From positions 1 through 57,476 of the forward strand of contig JBLGCB010000005.1 of NCBI GenBank assembly GCA_047617105.1: a DNA stretch of 57,476 nucleotides, in the 5' to 3' direction. Shown here in pieces: positions 8,401 to 23,400 of this stretch (position 1 is its first letter; each line of letters starts with the position of its first letter). The DNA comes from JABSOG01 sp047617105 (lineage in GTDB: Bacteria > Pseudomonadota > Gammaproteobacteria > Enterobacterales > Alteromonadaceae). The notes below the pieces were generated by a model, which was given only the letters and a program-made list of their open reading frames with translations, searched no databases and was not told the origin of the DNA. The position numbers were made by a program, and so were the translations under genes.

Positions 8401-11400
8401 CTGTAATAACGCCACATTGATTTTATTGTCGCTGTCAAAATGCACCGCCACTGGCAGGTGATAACTGGTATCGTCGGGTTGTAACTGGTGTAAAAACCAC
8501 AGCCGTTGTTGGGCGAAGGACAGTGGCTGTATCGGCATTAGCACAGGTATTGGCTCAGGCATGACCACAGTCACTGGGTTTACTGGCGCAGCCGGTGTCG
8601 CAATACCAGTAATTAATTCGGCCAATTGACGCACGGTGGGCGCATCAAAAAAGTCTTGTAACGTGAGTTGCTGTCCATAACGCTGGTTGATTTTCGCCAA
8701 TACTAGGGTGGCCTGCAACGAGTTACCGCCGAGCTGTAAAAAGTCGCTATCTGGGTCGATAGGCTGGCGATTCAGCAACTCAGACCAAAACTGGGCAATG
8801 GTGGTTGCTATGTCGTCATCGGCACCAATAGATAACCGCTGCGGATGGAAAAATGCATCAATTTGGCTGCTACTGGTAAGCTCAGTGGCAATCATTTGAT
8901 AATCAGCCCGATTAAATACTGCCATCGGGGCAGAGGTATCAACCTTTGCCACCACTGCTTCAGGGTCAAATGCCACCTTTAACAACTGCGCCTGACTCAC
9001 CACCATTGGCTGTTGCGTCAAGACGCTTTCAGCCAATTGGCTGGTCAAAAATTGCCACGCCACGATATTACGTTCGGTGGGATTAAAGTGGATGGTCAAT
9101 GGCTCATCATTACCCGGTATAACTTGCGCAAGATGCGCCAACATTTGATGTTCAACCCCTTTGCCCAAAGCACGACAACTGAGTAAAAATGAATCGAGTT
9201 GGCTATCAGCGCTGACAATCATCACCCCTACGAGGCCATAATCACCAAAACGGTCTGACAACTCCACCACCCAAAGGGTATGCGTTGGCAAAATTTGCAA
9301 TACTTGTTCGGCGCTACGAGACACACCAGAGAAGTTAAACTGGCTGGTGCGTTGTGCCAATTGACTCACCCTAGCGGCGTCTTGTTCTGTGGCCAAACGA
9401 ATGACCACATTCAATTCAAGCGAAGCGATAAATTCAGTAAAGGGTAAACGGGTTTGCAACTGCTGGCGCTGGGTCCGGTGCTGATATAACGCCGTTCGTT
9501 GGCTATCTTCTGAAGTCACTTGACCAAAGTTGTCGAGCAACCAGCAATGCTGTAATGTCTGCATCAGGTTTTCATCGGCGGGTAAACATAACACTTCAGG
9601 CAAAGCGGCACCCACATCTGCGATTTCGAGCGGGTTATCGTCGATAAAGACAAAGCTACCTAGTGCCAAATCTAACTCATTTGCTAACTGTTGCAGATTG
9701 GCCGATTTGGCCTGCCAGTTGATTTTCCATGCCGCCAAATGGCAGCGTTGTAATAACATATCCGGGTGATTATCAAACACTGCCCAAACATCTTGTTCGA
9801 TATTTTTACTGCACAAACACAACAACCAACCCGCTTGCTGACGTTCAATTAAAAACTGCTGCAACTGTTGTTGTCGCTCGGTCACTACAACCGTCACTTC
9901 AGCCTGTTGCTCACCACAAACCCCTTGCCATAAGGTATTGTCACAATCTACCACCAGCACTTTACCCGGTTGACGTAAACGTTGATCAAACCGACGCCAG
10001 CAGGCCGTTGCTATGCTGGTAAAGTAAGCTTGTTGGTAGGGAATATGAGCCAATTTGTCGCTATAGTCGTCGAAAATATCCGTTTGCGGATAATATTGCT
10101 GCAACCACTCATTTGAGATAATGATTAACTGATCACTGAACTGTTGTTGTAGGTGTTGTTGTAGGTGCTGTTGTAGGTGTTGTTGTAGGTGTTGTGTTAC
10201 CTGATCAACACTTTGTGCCCATGAACTATCTTGTTCAGGGCAGATCATCAGTAGGTTTAGCTGTGCCTGAGAATATTGCAACATAGTTTGTAATGCTTTC
10301 GCTAACTCGCTCAGCAACGACTCATCAAATGTTTGACCAACCTCGGCCAAATCTGATAAACGAATCAACCAACAATTCATGCCCTGATGACGATTAAGTT
10401 CGCTATCAGGGTTTAACATCAGTTGGTATACCTGATGGTAAGGGGCCATTTCGACGGTGACTGAATAGCCTAGAATATCTGCCCATTGCGCCATGGGTTG
10501 CTGGATTAGATCAGCGGTGAAAGTGGCCGCTACCAGACATTTTCCTGTCGTTGAGGAATGAGTTGGCTCTGGTTCAATGGGTTGGTCTGAACTGGGGTTA
10601 CGATCGAGCAATTCAACCAAACCCAGTTCAGTGCTTAAAAACACCACTCGGCGATTGTTGAATAAAGGCGCGGGTTTAGGTTCTGACACCATGGTCGCCC
10701 CAAGTGCCTGATATTGTTTAATCGCCGCCTCAAAATCGGCCACTTCATAACAGACATGATATAAACGAATACCTTGAGCCAGCAATCCTTCAACCTGCGG
10801 GCCTGACACCAGTTCAATGCGCACATCGTTTTTGGTTTCAATCAAACATACCTGGGCATCTTGATGAGGGTCATAAATCACCTCGCTAATGGCGGTGACA
10901 TCGTAATTACGTCGCACATACTCAATACCCTGAGCAATGCTATAACAGGCAACACCATTGTGATGGAACTGCTTGTCAGGCACTGCTTTTACTGGCTCAG
11001 GTGCAACAATAGCTTTAACAAAACCCTTAACCTCAGCTTTGTTATCCGATAGCAAAGCATTCAACTGCTGTTCAAAACAACCAAACCACTGGTCAATGGT
11101 GTTTTGCTCAAACAACTCGGTGCTGTACTCCCAAAATACCGCTAAACCCTGGTCGTTTTCACTCAGCGAAATCATCGAATCGAGGCGTGAATATTGACTG
11201 CTTGGCGGCATGATATCGACCGTTAAACCCGGTAGGTCCCATTGCACGACTGGGGTATTTTGCATCACCAACAAGTGCTGAAATAACGGATTGACGTTGT
11301 TGATACGTGGCACTTGTAGCGATTGCACCAGATGTGGAAATGGCACACTGTTGGCCTGAGCGGCCAGGATTTCTTGATGCACTTGTTTGACTAGGGTGGT

Positions 11401-14400
11401 GTTATCTGGATGGTGGCTAAAGTCTGCCCGGATCAGCAGCGGATTCACAAAATAACCAATCAGTGGTTCAAGTGCCGGATGCTGACGGTTAGCATCGCTG
11501 GTGGCGATGGCAAATTGTGACTGTCCGCTCAATTGATGCAGCGCCATCTGTAAACCGGTGCATAACACGCTAAACAGACTCACTCGCCACTCGCTAGCTT
11601 GGTGTTTTAGTGGTGTTATTAACTCTTGAGGCAGCTGATACTGGGTTGAAGCACCGGCATGAGTCATGCGTTGCGGACGCGGGTGATCAACTGGTAATTC
11701 AAGCTGCGGCCCAATATCCGCCATCGCCTGCTGCCAGTAACTTAGCGCAGGCTCAAATTCACCGAGGTTAAGCCGTTGTAACTCCCAACTGGCATAATCG
11801 GCATATTGAAACTCAAGGGGTGCCAGTGGTTTATCAGTGCCAGCATCATCAAATGTACTCACTTCTAAGCTCGAAAACTCACGATAAAAGACCCCGAGCT
11901 CATGGCTCAATAGCGATAAACTCCAGCCATCGGCGACGATATGATGCATCGCGAACAATAAAATATGCTGATCAGAATCAAGCCTTATCACCGTCGCCCG
12001 CAGCAAGGGTCCATGGGCCAAATCAAATACTTTGGCAACATCGTCATCCATCAACTGCTGTAACTTAGTTTGCCTGATTTTCGCGGGCATCCGTTTTAAA
12101 TCATACCGTACTAGCTTAATCTCGCCCTCGGCAGCGATTTGCTGAACCACCTGATTGTCTTGCACCACAAAACAACTACGTAAAACTTCATGACGCTCAA
12201 TGATGGCGTTAATGCACCATTCGAGCAATGCAATATCCAGCGGGCCATTAAAACGTAATGCCGCTGGAATATTATAGCTGGCATTGATATTGGCCTGTTG
12301 TGCTAGGGTCCATAACTGTTGCTGGGCAAAAGATAAAGGTAATGGTTCACTGCGACTGGCTTTGCTTAATACTAACGATTCAACCACACCTTCAACACCG
12401 CTACCCACACCATCAATGGCTTGTGCCAACTCGGCCAGCGTGGTGTGTTTAAATAACTCACGATAGGGCAGAGGCGCACTAAAGTGATCGGCGATTTTCG
12501 CCTGAACTTGCATCACCAGCAACGAATGTCCGCCCAGTTCAAAGAAGTTATCGCTGGCCGCAGTGACCGGCACATCAAGTACTTGTTGCCAGATATCGGC
12601 AACAATTTGCTCCGTTGGCGTTAACGTATCGGTTTGTTTATCATCGGGCTGTTCAACCACCAAATTAAGCAAAGCTTTACGGTCGAGTTTACCATTGCTG
12701 GTGAGCGGCATTTTATCCAGCAGTTGGTATTTGGCGGGTAACATAAAGCTAGGTAACTGTTCAGCCAGTTGCTGGCGTAATAACGCCAAATCAAGGGGTT
12801 TGCTAACACTGATATAAGCGATTAATCGATCGCTATCTGCAAGCACAACCACCTGAATCACATCGGCAAAATCGCCGATACAACGTTCAATTTCGTCTAA
12901 CTCAATGCGATAACCCCGCACTTTAACTTGATGGTCAATGCGGCCAAGATAGGCCAAATCACCCGAGGTTAACTGACGCACCAAATCACCGGTGCGATAA
13001 AAACGCTGGCCATTGATATCAACAAAACGCTCTTGGGTTAACTCTTGGCTTAATTGGGCAGAATTAATATAACCCCTAGCCAACCCGGCACCCGCCAGAT
13101 ATAACTCGCCATCTAGCACTAAAACCTCGCTATGGTCGATGGGCTGGCCAATAGTGACCTTGTCTGTACTGCCTTTGCTAATACGGCTAAAGGTCGAATA
13201 GGTGGTATCTTCAGTCGGACCATATAAATTAAATACCGCCTCAACTTCAGGATTTTGATAGACCTTTTGCGCCAGTGCATTGCTCAGCGGTTCGCCCGCC
13301 AGATTGACCACTTTAATGCTATCAAGCAGTGGCTGATGGCTGAGCAGTTCGGCCATTACCGAAGGCACGGTATTGAGCAAAGTAATGTTGGTGGAGGCAT
13401 CTAGCTGGGTTAAATCCAATACGTTATCAACCAATACCACACCGCCGCCAGTCGTCAGCGGCAACAACAATTCAAATACCGACAGGTCAAAGCTTAATGA
13501 CGTGGCCGCCAATACCCCTTGCAACCACGATGGTTGATAAACATCACTGGCCCATTGCAACATTGCTAGAGTATTTCGGTGTTCAATCGCCACGCCTTTG
13601 GGTCGTCCGGTAGAACCCGAGGTGAAAATGACATAAGCCAGTTGTTCGGCAGAGATGGCGATTTGAGGGTTCGTGGAATTAGATTCAGTCTCAGTTTGAG
13701 GGATAATAACATTGCACAGGTCTGCCACTGGGCTATCGGCGGTGCTGATGCAGTGTGTAATACCAGCATCAGTCACCATGGCCTCTAAACGGTTTTGCGG
13801 ATAATCAATATCTAACGGCACATACGCCCCACCCGCTTTAAGCACTGCCAATACCGCCACTACCATCATCGGGGTGCGAGGTAAACAAATGCCGATACAC
13901 TGCTCAGAGGTGATGCCTTGGGCCAATAAAATATGGGCCAGTTGATTGGCTTGCTGATTTAATTGCGCATAGCTGAGCTGTTCTTGCTGTTGTTTGCGGG
14001 GAAAGTAACTCAGTGCAATCTGGTTCGGGGTCTTTTCAACCTGCTGTTCAAACGCTTGTGCAAGGCTATCGAACTGGGGTTGGTAAGCAGTCACTTGCGG
14101 ACAATCAAACACCCTGCGGGTTGAATCGTCCACCACCGACTGACAAAACGCGATAAACTCGCCGACCCACTTTTCAATGGTCTCACTGCTGAATAAGTCG
14201 GTGTTATAACTCAGGGTGGCATCATAATGATTTTGCAGTTCAATCATATCTAAGCTGAGATCAAACTGGCCTTCTTGCTGATGCATATCGAAAGGTGCGA
14301 GGGTTAAGGCCCCTTGTTGCAATTCACCGCCTTGGCCAACAAACAACATCGGCAAATCTGCCGTCAGTTGTGGTTTTTGTAAGGCAAATAATACTTGGAA

Positions 14401-17400
14401 AATCGGTGAACGGCTGTTATCTGGAGTAAGTTGGCTCTGTTTAGCCAGATCTTTAACCACACACGAAAAAGGATAATCTTGATGGTTTAACGCCGCCAGC
14501 ACCGAAGTTTTGCACTGTTGCAGCAGTTGTTCAAATGACGTATCAGGCTGACATTGACTGCGCAGCGCCATCACATTGGTGAAATAACCCACCGTGGCAT
14601 CAAATTCACTGCGACTACGCCCCGCCGCTGGGGAGCCAATCACAATATCTGTTTGTCCGGCGATACGATGAATAAAGCTCTGAAACAGCGCCAATAACAA
14701 GGTATAAGACGTACAACTGCGCTCACTGGCCAATCGATTAAGCGATTGCGCCAAATCTGAATCTAGTTGAAAGTTGAAGGTAGACCCGCAGTACCTTTGC
14801 TGTTCTGGTCGGGCATAATCTAACGGCAATAATAACGATGGCGGCGCACCAGTTAAATGTTCTGTCCAATATTGTTGGTCTTGTTTACCCTGCGCCGACA
14901 ACAGATATTGCTGCTGCCAAGCGACAAAGCTGGCGTAGCTGTGCCCTTCACTGCGACCTTCACTATGACCTTCACTGCGACCTTCACTATGACCTTCACT
15001 GCGACCAACATTATCGACCACATCATGGTTGTAATCAGCCAGCAGCTGGTCAATCAGCAACCAGGCACTCCACGCGTCACCGATAATATGGTGCATGGTA
15101 AACACCAGTACAGATTCAGCTTCACCCTCAGCATCGGTCAACTGATATAAACGACAACGGAAAATATCACCGCCTTCAAGGTCAAATGGCTGGGCATAAT
15201 CTACCGCTACCCGCTGGTCTAACTCAGCCTCATTCAGCAATATATGCTCGAATAAACACGGCTGCAAGGTGGCTTGTTGAGTTAAACCTTGTTCATCAAA
15301 ATAAAAACGATGACTCAACACTGGATGACGGGTTTGCAGCGCCAATACAACCTGCTGCAATTTTGCGACATCGACCTCACAGCGTAACCGCACCGCCATG
15401 GCAATATGATAAGCACTGCTATCTGGTGCCGTCTGGTAAAGGTGCCATAACGCCTGTTGACCCATGGATAACGGCAAAGCCGCTAACGAGTCCAAATTGG
15501 CCAACTGAGCCGACTGGGCTTCGGCAGCATCTCCGGCCTGCGGCATCACCGCCAATGCTTCGCTGGTGAGTTCGGCCACCGATAATCCCTGCATCCACTT
15601 CACCATGGGAATATCAGCGTGTAATTGCTTCTTCAGACGATTGCGCAATTCTATCGCCATTAATGAATCTAACCCCATGCCATCAATCGGTTGTTCAACA
15701 TCGATTTTGGTCACCGGTAATTGCAATACATTGCCCAGTTGTTCGACGATAAAGGTTTGCACTTGGTCAGCGGTCATGGCTGCTATAACAACAGCTTCAG
15801 CTGCAACTTGCGGTTTATCTGTCACAAAAGCGGCCAACATCGGTGGGATATCGGCGCTGTAGAAATCATTTAAGAATCCACTAAGGTCTTTGGGTAATAC
15901 TGCAACCTGATCCCTAGCCGAACAGTCATTGCTGCTCAATATCTGATTAAACCAATGTAACCCTTCGGTCACCGTCATTACATATTCATTAACGTTACCT
16001 ACTACACTATTGCTTACAGAGCCAACATGTTGCGCCAACATACCTTCATCAGCCCAAGCACCCCAGTTAATGCTGATACCTGGCAACCCACCAGCACGTC
16101 GCTGCGCCATCAGCCCATCTAAACCTGCATTGGCCGCCGCATACGCCGCCTGACCATAAGCACCGATTAACCCAGCCGCCGAAGAGAAACAGACAAACAA
16201 TTGCAGCGACTCACTGTGTTCACGGCTGTATTGGTCTAATAAACGCGCACCCTGTATTTTCACCGCCAAGGTTTGGTCAAAGTCATCAGGGTTAATCTGT
16301 GATAGGGTTTGATGAGAGAAAATACCAGCCCCATGGATAATGCCCGCCAGTGGCGGCATATTTTGGCTAATATCGTCGAATAGGTTTTTAACGTCGGTTT
16401 CTTTGCTGATATCTGCGCTGATATAGCGACCATAGGTATTGTCAGCGGTTGCGGCACGGCCACACAATACCAAATGTTCAACCCCCTGAGTTTCAACTAA
16501 CCACTGGCTGAGTTGCTGACCAATCGCGCCCATGCCGCCAGTGATCAGATAAGTATGTTCGCTCGACCAGTGATAATCTTGCGCCTGGGCAGGATTGAAA
16601 GTTTGTAACCTTGGCACATAACGCTGGTTTTGACGCCATGCCACCAGCTGTTCGTGGTTATCAGTGATGGCCGCTGCAATCTGGCTAATGGCAGCGTTTT
16701 CGTCGCAGTCAGATTCTAAGTCAATCAAACCACCCCACTGTGCCGGGATTTCGCTGGCCATCACTTGAGCAAGGCCCCAGTAACTGCTTTGAATAGCATC
16801 GATTGCCCCACCATCCACCCGACAAGCGCCTTGAGTGACTAGCCATAATTGGCTGGCAGGATAATTTTTTAACAGTTCAAGTACTTCAATATAATCAAAG
16901 CTTTGTGCTTTACAGCGATAAATCACATGTTGTGGATCCGCCGCGTTAAAACGCTTATCACCAATCACTAAACACCCTGCTAAAACGAGATCAGCAGTGG
17001 GTAAAATCTGCTCATCGGGCTGCCATTGGAGTTGATAAAGCTGATATTGCAGTGGGAGGGTGAGCAGTGCTTTTAAGGCGTTATGGCTAATCTGCCGAGT
17101 GGTTAACCCCACCATTTCGCCGATAGGTTGGCCTTGCAAATCAAACAGTTGAATGTCGACGGTTAATAGATTTTCGTTGCCGTTTAATGTCGGTCTTAGC
17201 TTGGCAAAACTATATAAGCCCTTTTTATCAGCACAAGGGGCCGCTAAACCTTTAACATCAAAACGCTCAATCGCCACTGGCAATACTATCTGACCATCGT
17301 CTTTGCTCGCCGTGGCCATCGCCACTTGCAAACAACCATCGAGTAACGCTGGATGAATGCCGTAATCAGCAACCTGAACGCTGGTATCGGCCGTTAATTT

Positions 17401-20400
17401 GACCCGACCCAGCGCTTGTTGTTCGCCAACCCACAATTCATCAATAATCTTAAATGCTGCACCATAATGAAAACCATGCTGGTGTAAACGTTGATAAAAC
17501 GCCTCAACATCTTGTTGTTGCTGACATTGTTGACGAACCTGTTCAAGTGTGTCGGTGAATATTGCTTGGTTAGATGGGGTATTGAACCTACCAGTAACAT
17601 GGGTCTGTAATGCCGCACCTTGCCCTGAACTGACAATACTAAAGTGATCATTACCGTCAACCATCAACTGTACTTTGGTCGGCTTTTGCGAATGCAACAT
17701 CAGCACCTGTTCGATACTGATATCAGCCAATACTTTACCGTTAGCGGCAAAGTTGGCCATCTCAAGATAACCCGTGGCAGGCATAATCAACTGACCAACA
17801 ATATCATGACCTTGCAAATAAGCCAGCGGACCATCAGCCACCAACTCAGCACTGTAACAACTTAGCGGCGGCGCTAACAATTCGATTTTGTCGCTTAATA
17901 GTGGGTGGAGTGATTGACGAGCTCCAACCGCTGGTTTCTCAGGCACTCGCCAATATCGTTCTCGCTCAAACGGATAATTTGGCAATGCAACTTTTTGTAT
18001 CCCTGGAAGTAAAGGGCCAATCAATTCAGGCCAGTTTAAATCAAATCCCGCCTGATATAACTCAGCGGCACAATGAAGGGTTTGCGCCCCCGTTTTGGTC
18101 ATTGTCGCCAGGCAGGGTTTTTCAATCAAAGTTGACACCATTACCGACAATACAGGCTTTGGCCCAAGCTCCATCATCAATCCCAGACCTAGGGCTTCAA
18201 GGGTTTGAACTCCCTGATAAAAACGCACAGTTTGACGAATATGCTGACACCAATACTCGGCATTCATTTGACCATCGGCTAGTAACTCACCTGTCACATT
18301 GGAACATAAGGGTATTTTCGGCGGATGATAAGTCACCGCTTCGGCCACTTGTCTAAACGGCTCAACCATCGGTGTCATCATCGAAGAGTGGAATGCATGA
18401 GATACGGTTAAACGGCTTATATTGATGTCGCTGCTGATTTGGCCCATCAGTGTATCAATGTCGAGTTCAGATCCGGCGATCACCACATTTTGACTGCCGT
18501 TGACTGCCGCCAATGAAATATCGGTGTCGGCGATTAATTCTAGTGCCTGTTGCTCGCTCATTGCTAACGCCAGCATCACACCCGGTTCGCACAATTGCTG
18601 CATCAGTTGGCCACGAGCACATACCAGTTTCAGCCCATCTTCAAGGGAGATAATCCCCGCAATACAAGCAGCAGCATATTCGCCGATGCTGTGGCCCATC
18701 ACCACATCGGGTCCAACGCCTAAATGCCGCCAGTATTGGGCTAATGCAACTTCAAGACAGAACAAGGCAGGTTGGGTATTTTCGGTGGCATTCAACGCTG
18801 CATCGTCATCGCCAAAGAGGATATTAAGTATTGAATAACTTTGCTTAGCTAACAAGGTTTCACACTGGTCCAGCGTATCGCGGAATACCGCTTGTTGCTG
18901 ATACAGTGTTTGGCCCATGGTTAAATACTGACTGCCTTGTCCGGTGAATAACCAAGCCAGTTTGACCCGTTTAGATGGGGTTTTCGTAGCAATGACAGAA
19001 GTGAGGGTTCTGCTTTCATCAAGTCTAAACGCCTGACGATAAGCAAAGTGATCACGCCCCATCGCGGCGCTATAGGCGATTTGTGCCAGTGATTGCTGAG
19101 GATTGGCAGTGAGATGTTGCTGGTATTTGGCCGCCAGCGCCACCAGTGCGGTCTCACTTTTGGCAGATAATAACAGCAGTTGCGACCCTTCTTGTTCGTC
19201 GGCCTGCGATGTGACCACAGGCGCTGTTTGTTGCAAGATGACATGCGCATTAGTGCCACTCATGCCAAATGAGCTAATACCAGCAGTTCGTCGTTCGCTT
19301 GCCCAGTCTTGTGTTTTATCAACCACTTTAATGGCCAAATCTGCCCAGTCTTGTGTTTTATCAACCACTTTAATGGCCAAATCTGCCCACGGAATATGTG
19401 GATTAGGTTGGTTAAAATGCAGTTGTTTCGGCAGTTGCTGATGTTGCATCGACAGCAATACTTTAATCAATCCAGCGACCCCCGCCGCCGCTTCAAGGTG
19501 ACCAATATTGGTCTTAACAGAGCCGATAAGCAGCGAATGTTCTCGTTGTTGGCCATAAGCCCCAGCCAGCGCAGCCACTTCAATCGGATCGCCCAGTGGC
19601 GTGCCGGTGCCATGCGCTTCGACATAATCAATATCATTAGGCTGCAAATTGGCCTGTTTTAGCGCCTGTTGCAGCAGTTTTTGCTGGGCTTTTTCACTGG
19701 GCACAGTAAATCCACCGCTGGCACCATCGTGATTGACCACTGAGCTTTTGACTTGCGCCAAAACTTGGTCGCCATCGATTAATGCGACTGACTGGCGTTT
19801 AAGCACCAACATACCGCAACCTTCGCCACGACCATAACCGTCGGCAGCGGCTGAGAAGGTTTTGCAACGGCCATCAACTGCCAATGCCTGAATTTTTGAT
19901 AAGAAAACGGTGCTTTTCGGTGACAACGATAATTGCACCCCACCAATCAATGCCAGTTCACTTTCGCCACTACGCAAGCTCTGACAACCCAAATGCAATG
20001 CCACCAGCGAGGATGAACAGGCGGTATCAACCACCATGGCAGGCCCCTGTAAACCCAGGGTATAGGCCAAACGTCCGGCGGCAAAACTTAAACTGGTGCC
20101 GGTACCACTATAAGCACTAATATCGTCGCTGGTGCCACTAAATTGCATCAGGCCATAATCAGACTGGCCCATGCCAACGTATATCGCCACTGGCTTTCCG
20201 GCCAATTTACTCGGTGCCAGTCCGGCATATTCCAACGCTTCCCAGCTTACTTCGAGCAATAAGCGTTGCTGAGGGTCTAAATCCAACGCTTCGGTGGGAG
20301 AAATAGCAAAAAACTGCGGATCGAAAGCGTCGATATTGGCCAAATACGAACCGCCCTGACAGTGAATATCTGGGTAGTGGCTACTGTCCCAACGATTGCT

Positions 20401-23400
20401 TGGTACCGCTGACACCGTATCACGGCCCTCAGATAGTAATTGCCAGAATTGATCAGGATTATCTGCCCCTGGGAAACGACAACCCATGCCGACAATCACA
20501 ATGGGGTCATCATCACTGTCATTGTCAATGGCGACTGGCTGCTGAATTTCAATTGGCTCGACTTCATGGTTAAGATCATCGAGTTGTAAAATATCGCTGG
20601 CAATAAAATCTGTTAGTTCATCAATGGTGGGATGTTTAAATAATAAAGTGGCGGGTAAATCGCAGTGCAGCTGCTGTTGCAGTCGGTTTTTAAATTCGAC
20701 CGCGGTGAGTGAATCCATGCCTTGTTCAAATAGACCTTGTTGTGGGTCTAAATCACTATCACTATGACCCAACACCTGACGCAAGTGATGCTGTAAAAAG
20801 TCGTTTAAATGCTCGTATCGGGCGGTTTTATTGCTGAGTTTGCCCAGCTCTGCCAACAGTTCTGCCAGCAACTCGCTTTGGCCACGATTAACATTGTTAC
20901 TGTCAGCAGCCAAATCTGGCAACATTGAAAAATAAGCCAAAACACCTGCTTGTTGCTTTGCTTTGTCCTTTAACAGCCCAGCACTAATTGGCACCACACC
21001 TACCTGATGCTCAGCTCGGCCCATCAACTCAGCCAAAATCGCCAGCCCTTGGGCAGGTTTAATGCTGTCGATGCCTTTGAGTTGTAAACGCTGATCAGCC
21101 TGTTTTTGCGCCGCCGCACCAATGCCAGACCATGCGCCCCAGTTAATCGATAAGGCCGGCAACCCCTGTTGTTGCCGTTGTGCGGCCAAATAATCTAAAA
21201 AGGTATTGGCGGCACAATGGTTGCCCTGGCCAATAGAACCAATCAATGAAGCTGCCGAAGAAAACAGCACAAAATCATCCAGTTGATGATCTAACGTCAA
21301 TTGATGCAAGTGCCACGCACCCGCCACTTTGGCATCAAAGACTTGATTATAGTGTGACCATTGTTGCTCGCTAAGCACCCCATCAGCCAATACGCCAGCA
21401 CTGTGGATCACCCCAGTTAATACCGAGTATTGCGCCTCAAAATCGCTGATTGCCTGGGCCAGTGCAGTTTTGTCTGCCACATCTAGCTGCGAAATTTGCA
21501 CCTGACATCCGAGCCTGCGAATATCATCAATCACCTGCAACGCCGAAACAGGTGGCGCACTGCGACCGATCAGCAATAACTGGCCAACGCCTTGGATCGC
21601 CAACTGCTCGGCCACCGCCAGCCCCAGACCCGACAATCCCCCGGTGATAACAATGCTGCGGTCAACGGGTTGTCTTACCCGTGGCATACACAACACGATT
21701 TTGCCGCGATGTTTGGCGTGTTGCATGGTACGAAAGGCTTGTAATGCTTGGCCCACCGGATAACGACTATATTCAAGCGGGGTTAATTTTGTCGATTCAA
21801 ATAACGGCAGCAATTGGCTGAACATCTGGCCAATCACCTCAGGTTGGGCAAAACTGGTGGCGATTAAATCCACCAGATAATAACTAACATCTTTCGAATG
21901 CTCTGCAATTTGATCAGTAGTGAATACGCCTCGCTTGCCAATTTCAGCAAAACGACCATCTGCGGCTAGGCAACTTAAACTGGCAGCAATAAAACCCTCG
22001 CCAGTCAGCGAGTTAAGCACCACATCAACGCCCTTGCCTTTGGTGATTTGCATCACTTGCTCGGCAAAATCTAGCGAACGGGAGTTGACGATATGTTTAA
22101 TGCCAAGGGCCTGCAATAACGGCCATTTGGCTTTGCTGGCACTGGCAATGATTTTTGCCCCGCAGTTGAGTGCCAGCTGAATGGCTGCTAGCCCCACACC
22201 ACCCGTGGCCGCGTGGATAAGCACGGTTTCATAACGTTGTAAATTGGCATGATAACGCAGGCAATAATAACTGGTTAAAAAGGCTACTGGGATGGTCGCC
22301 GCTTGGGCAAAACTCAATCCGCTCGGTATGGCACACACCACCCGCTGGTCTACGGTTAAATGCTGCGCAAAACTGCCCAGTCCCACCGCCATCACTTCAT
22401 CACCGAGGGTAAATTGGTTTACTTGCTCGCCCACAGCGGTGATCACCCCGGCGCATTCAGCACCCAACTCACCACTATCTGAAGCAAAAGCAGGCATCAA
22501 ACCCAGCAATACATCACGAAAATTCAAACCACTGGCACGAATTTCGATGGTCACTTCATTGACCCCTAATTCAGCTTTAGCCATGTCAGTGACTGCGAGG
22601 CTGTCCATGTCTTGCGCCTGGTCAAAAGCTAAGGCCCAGGGTTGTTGGGGGATCAGCAATGATGGCTGTTGCAGCGGTAATAACCTTTTCACCTGACGCT
22701 GACCATGGTACGACACCGCGGGTTCACTATCTTTTAACGACAACTCCGCCAACAGTGCATCAATGCTTTGCGCGGAACCATCAATATCAATTTGCTTGCA
22801 ATGTAACTCTGGGTGTTCCAGCGCTATCGCTTTACCCAATCCCCAATAGGTGGCTTGTGCCAGTGCATTTTCAGCACCTTGTGACAGCAATACCAACTGC
22901 TCAAATTCGACGTTGTATTTCAGGGTCGCCTGCAATAAATTGAGGGTACTTTGCGACAATAACTGATGATGAAGCGACCATTGCGCCATCGAGGTATCGG
23001 TCACGCCCCATGACTGGATCACTCCGGCAAAGGCGCGTTCTGCCAATACCGTAAACAACGCCGTATAATCTTCGCTGTTGCTCGGATTAACTTGATAATG
23101 CAGATTGCTCAGCTCGGCAAAACCTTCACCCTGAGTGACCTTAATCACCTTATCACCACGGTCGGTGATGGCTTGAACTAGCTCAATACCATCATCAACA
23201 AACACTAACCAGGCTTGTTGTTTCAGGTTTAGCTTCTGGATTAGATTGGTCCCGGGTAACTGACTGATGATCAATGCCTGATCTAACGCGCTAGATTCTT
23301 CAATCACCCGGCTATGGGCAAAACCGCTACCTTGCAGCAAACCCTGCCAACTTGGCGTATCCAGCAAGGGATAATCAAGTCTGACGTTATCATTAAAACG

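Noticed and set aside
14838..15150. Plus-strand ORFs across the 12-bp repeats and many other ORFs opposite the synthase genes
   Set aside because: They lie antisense to strongly supported domains, have low-complexity or implausible composition, and no family resemblance; they are shadows of a GC-balanced long coding frame.
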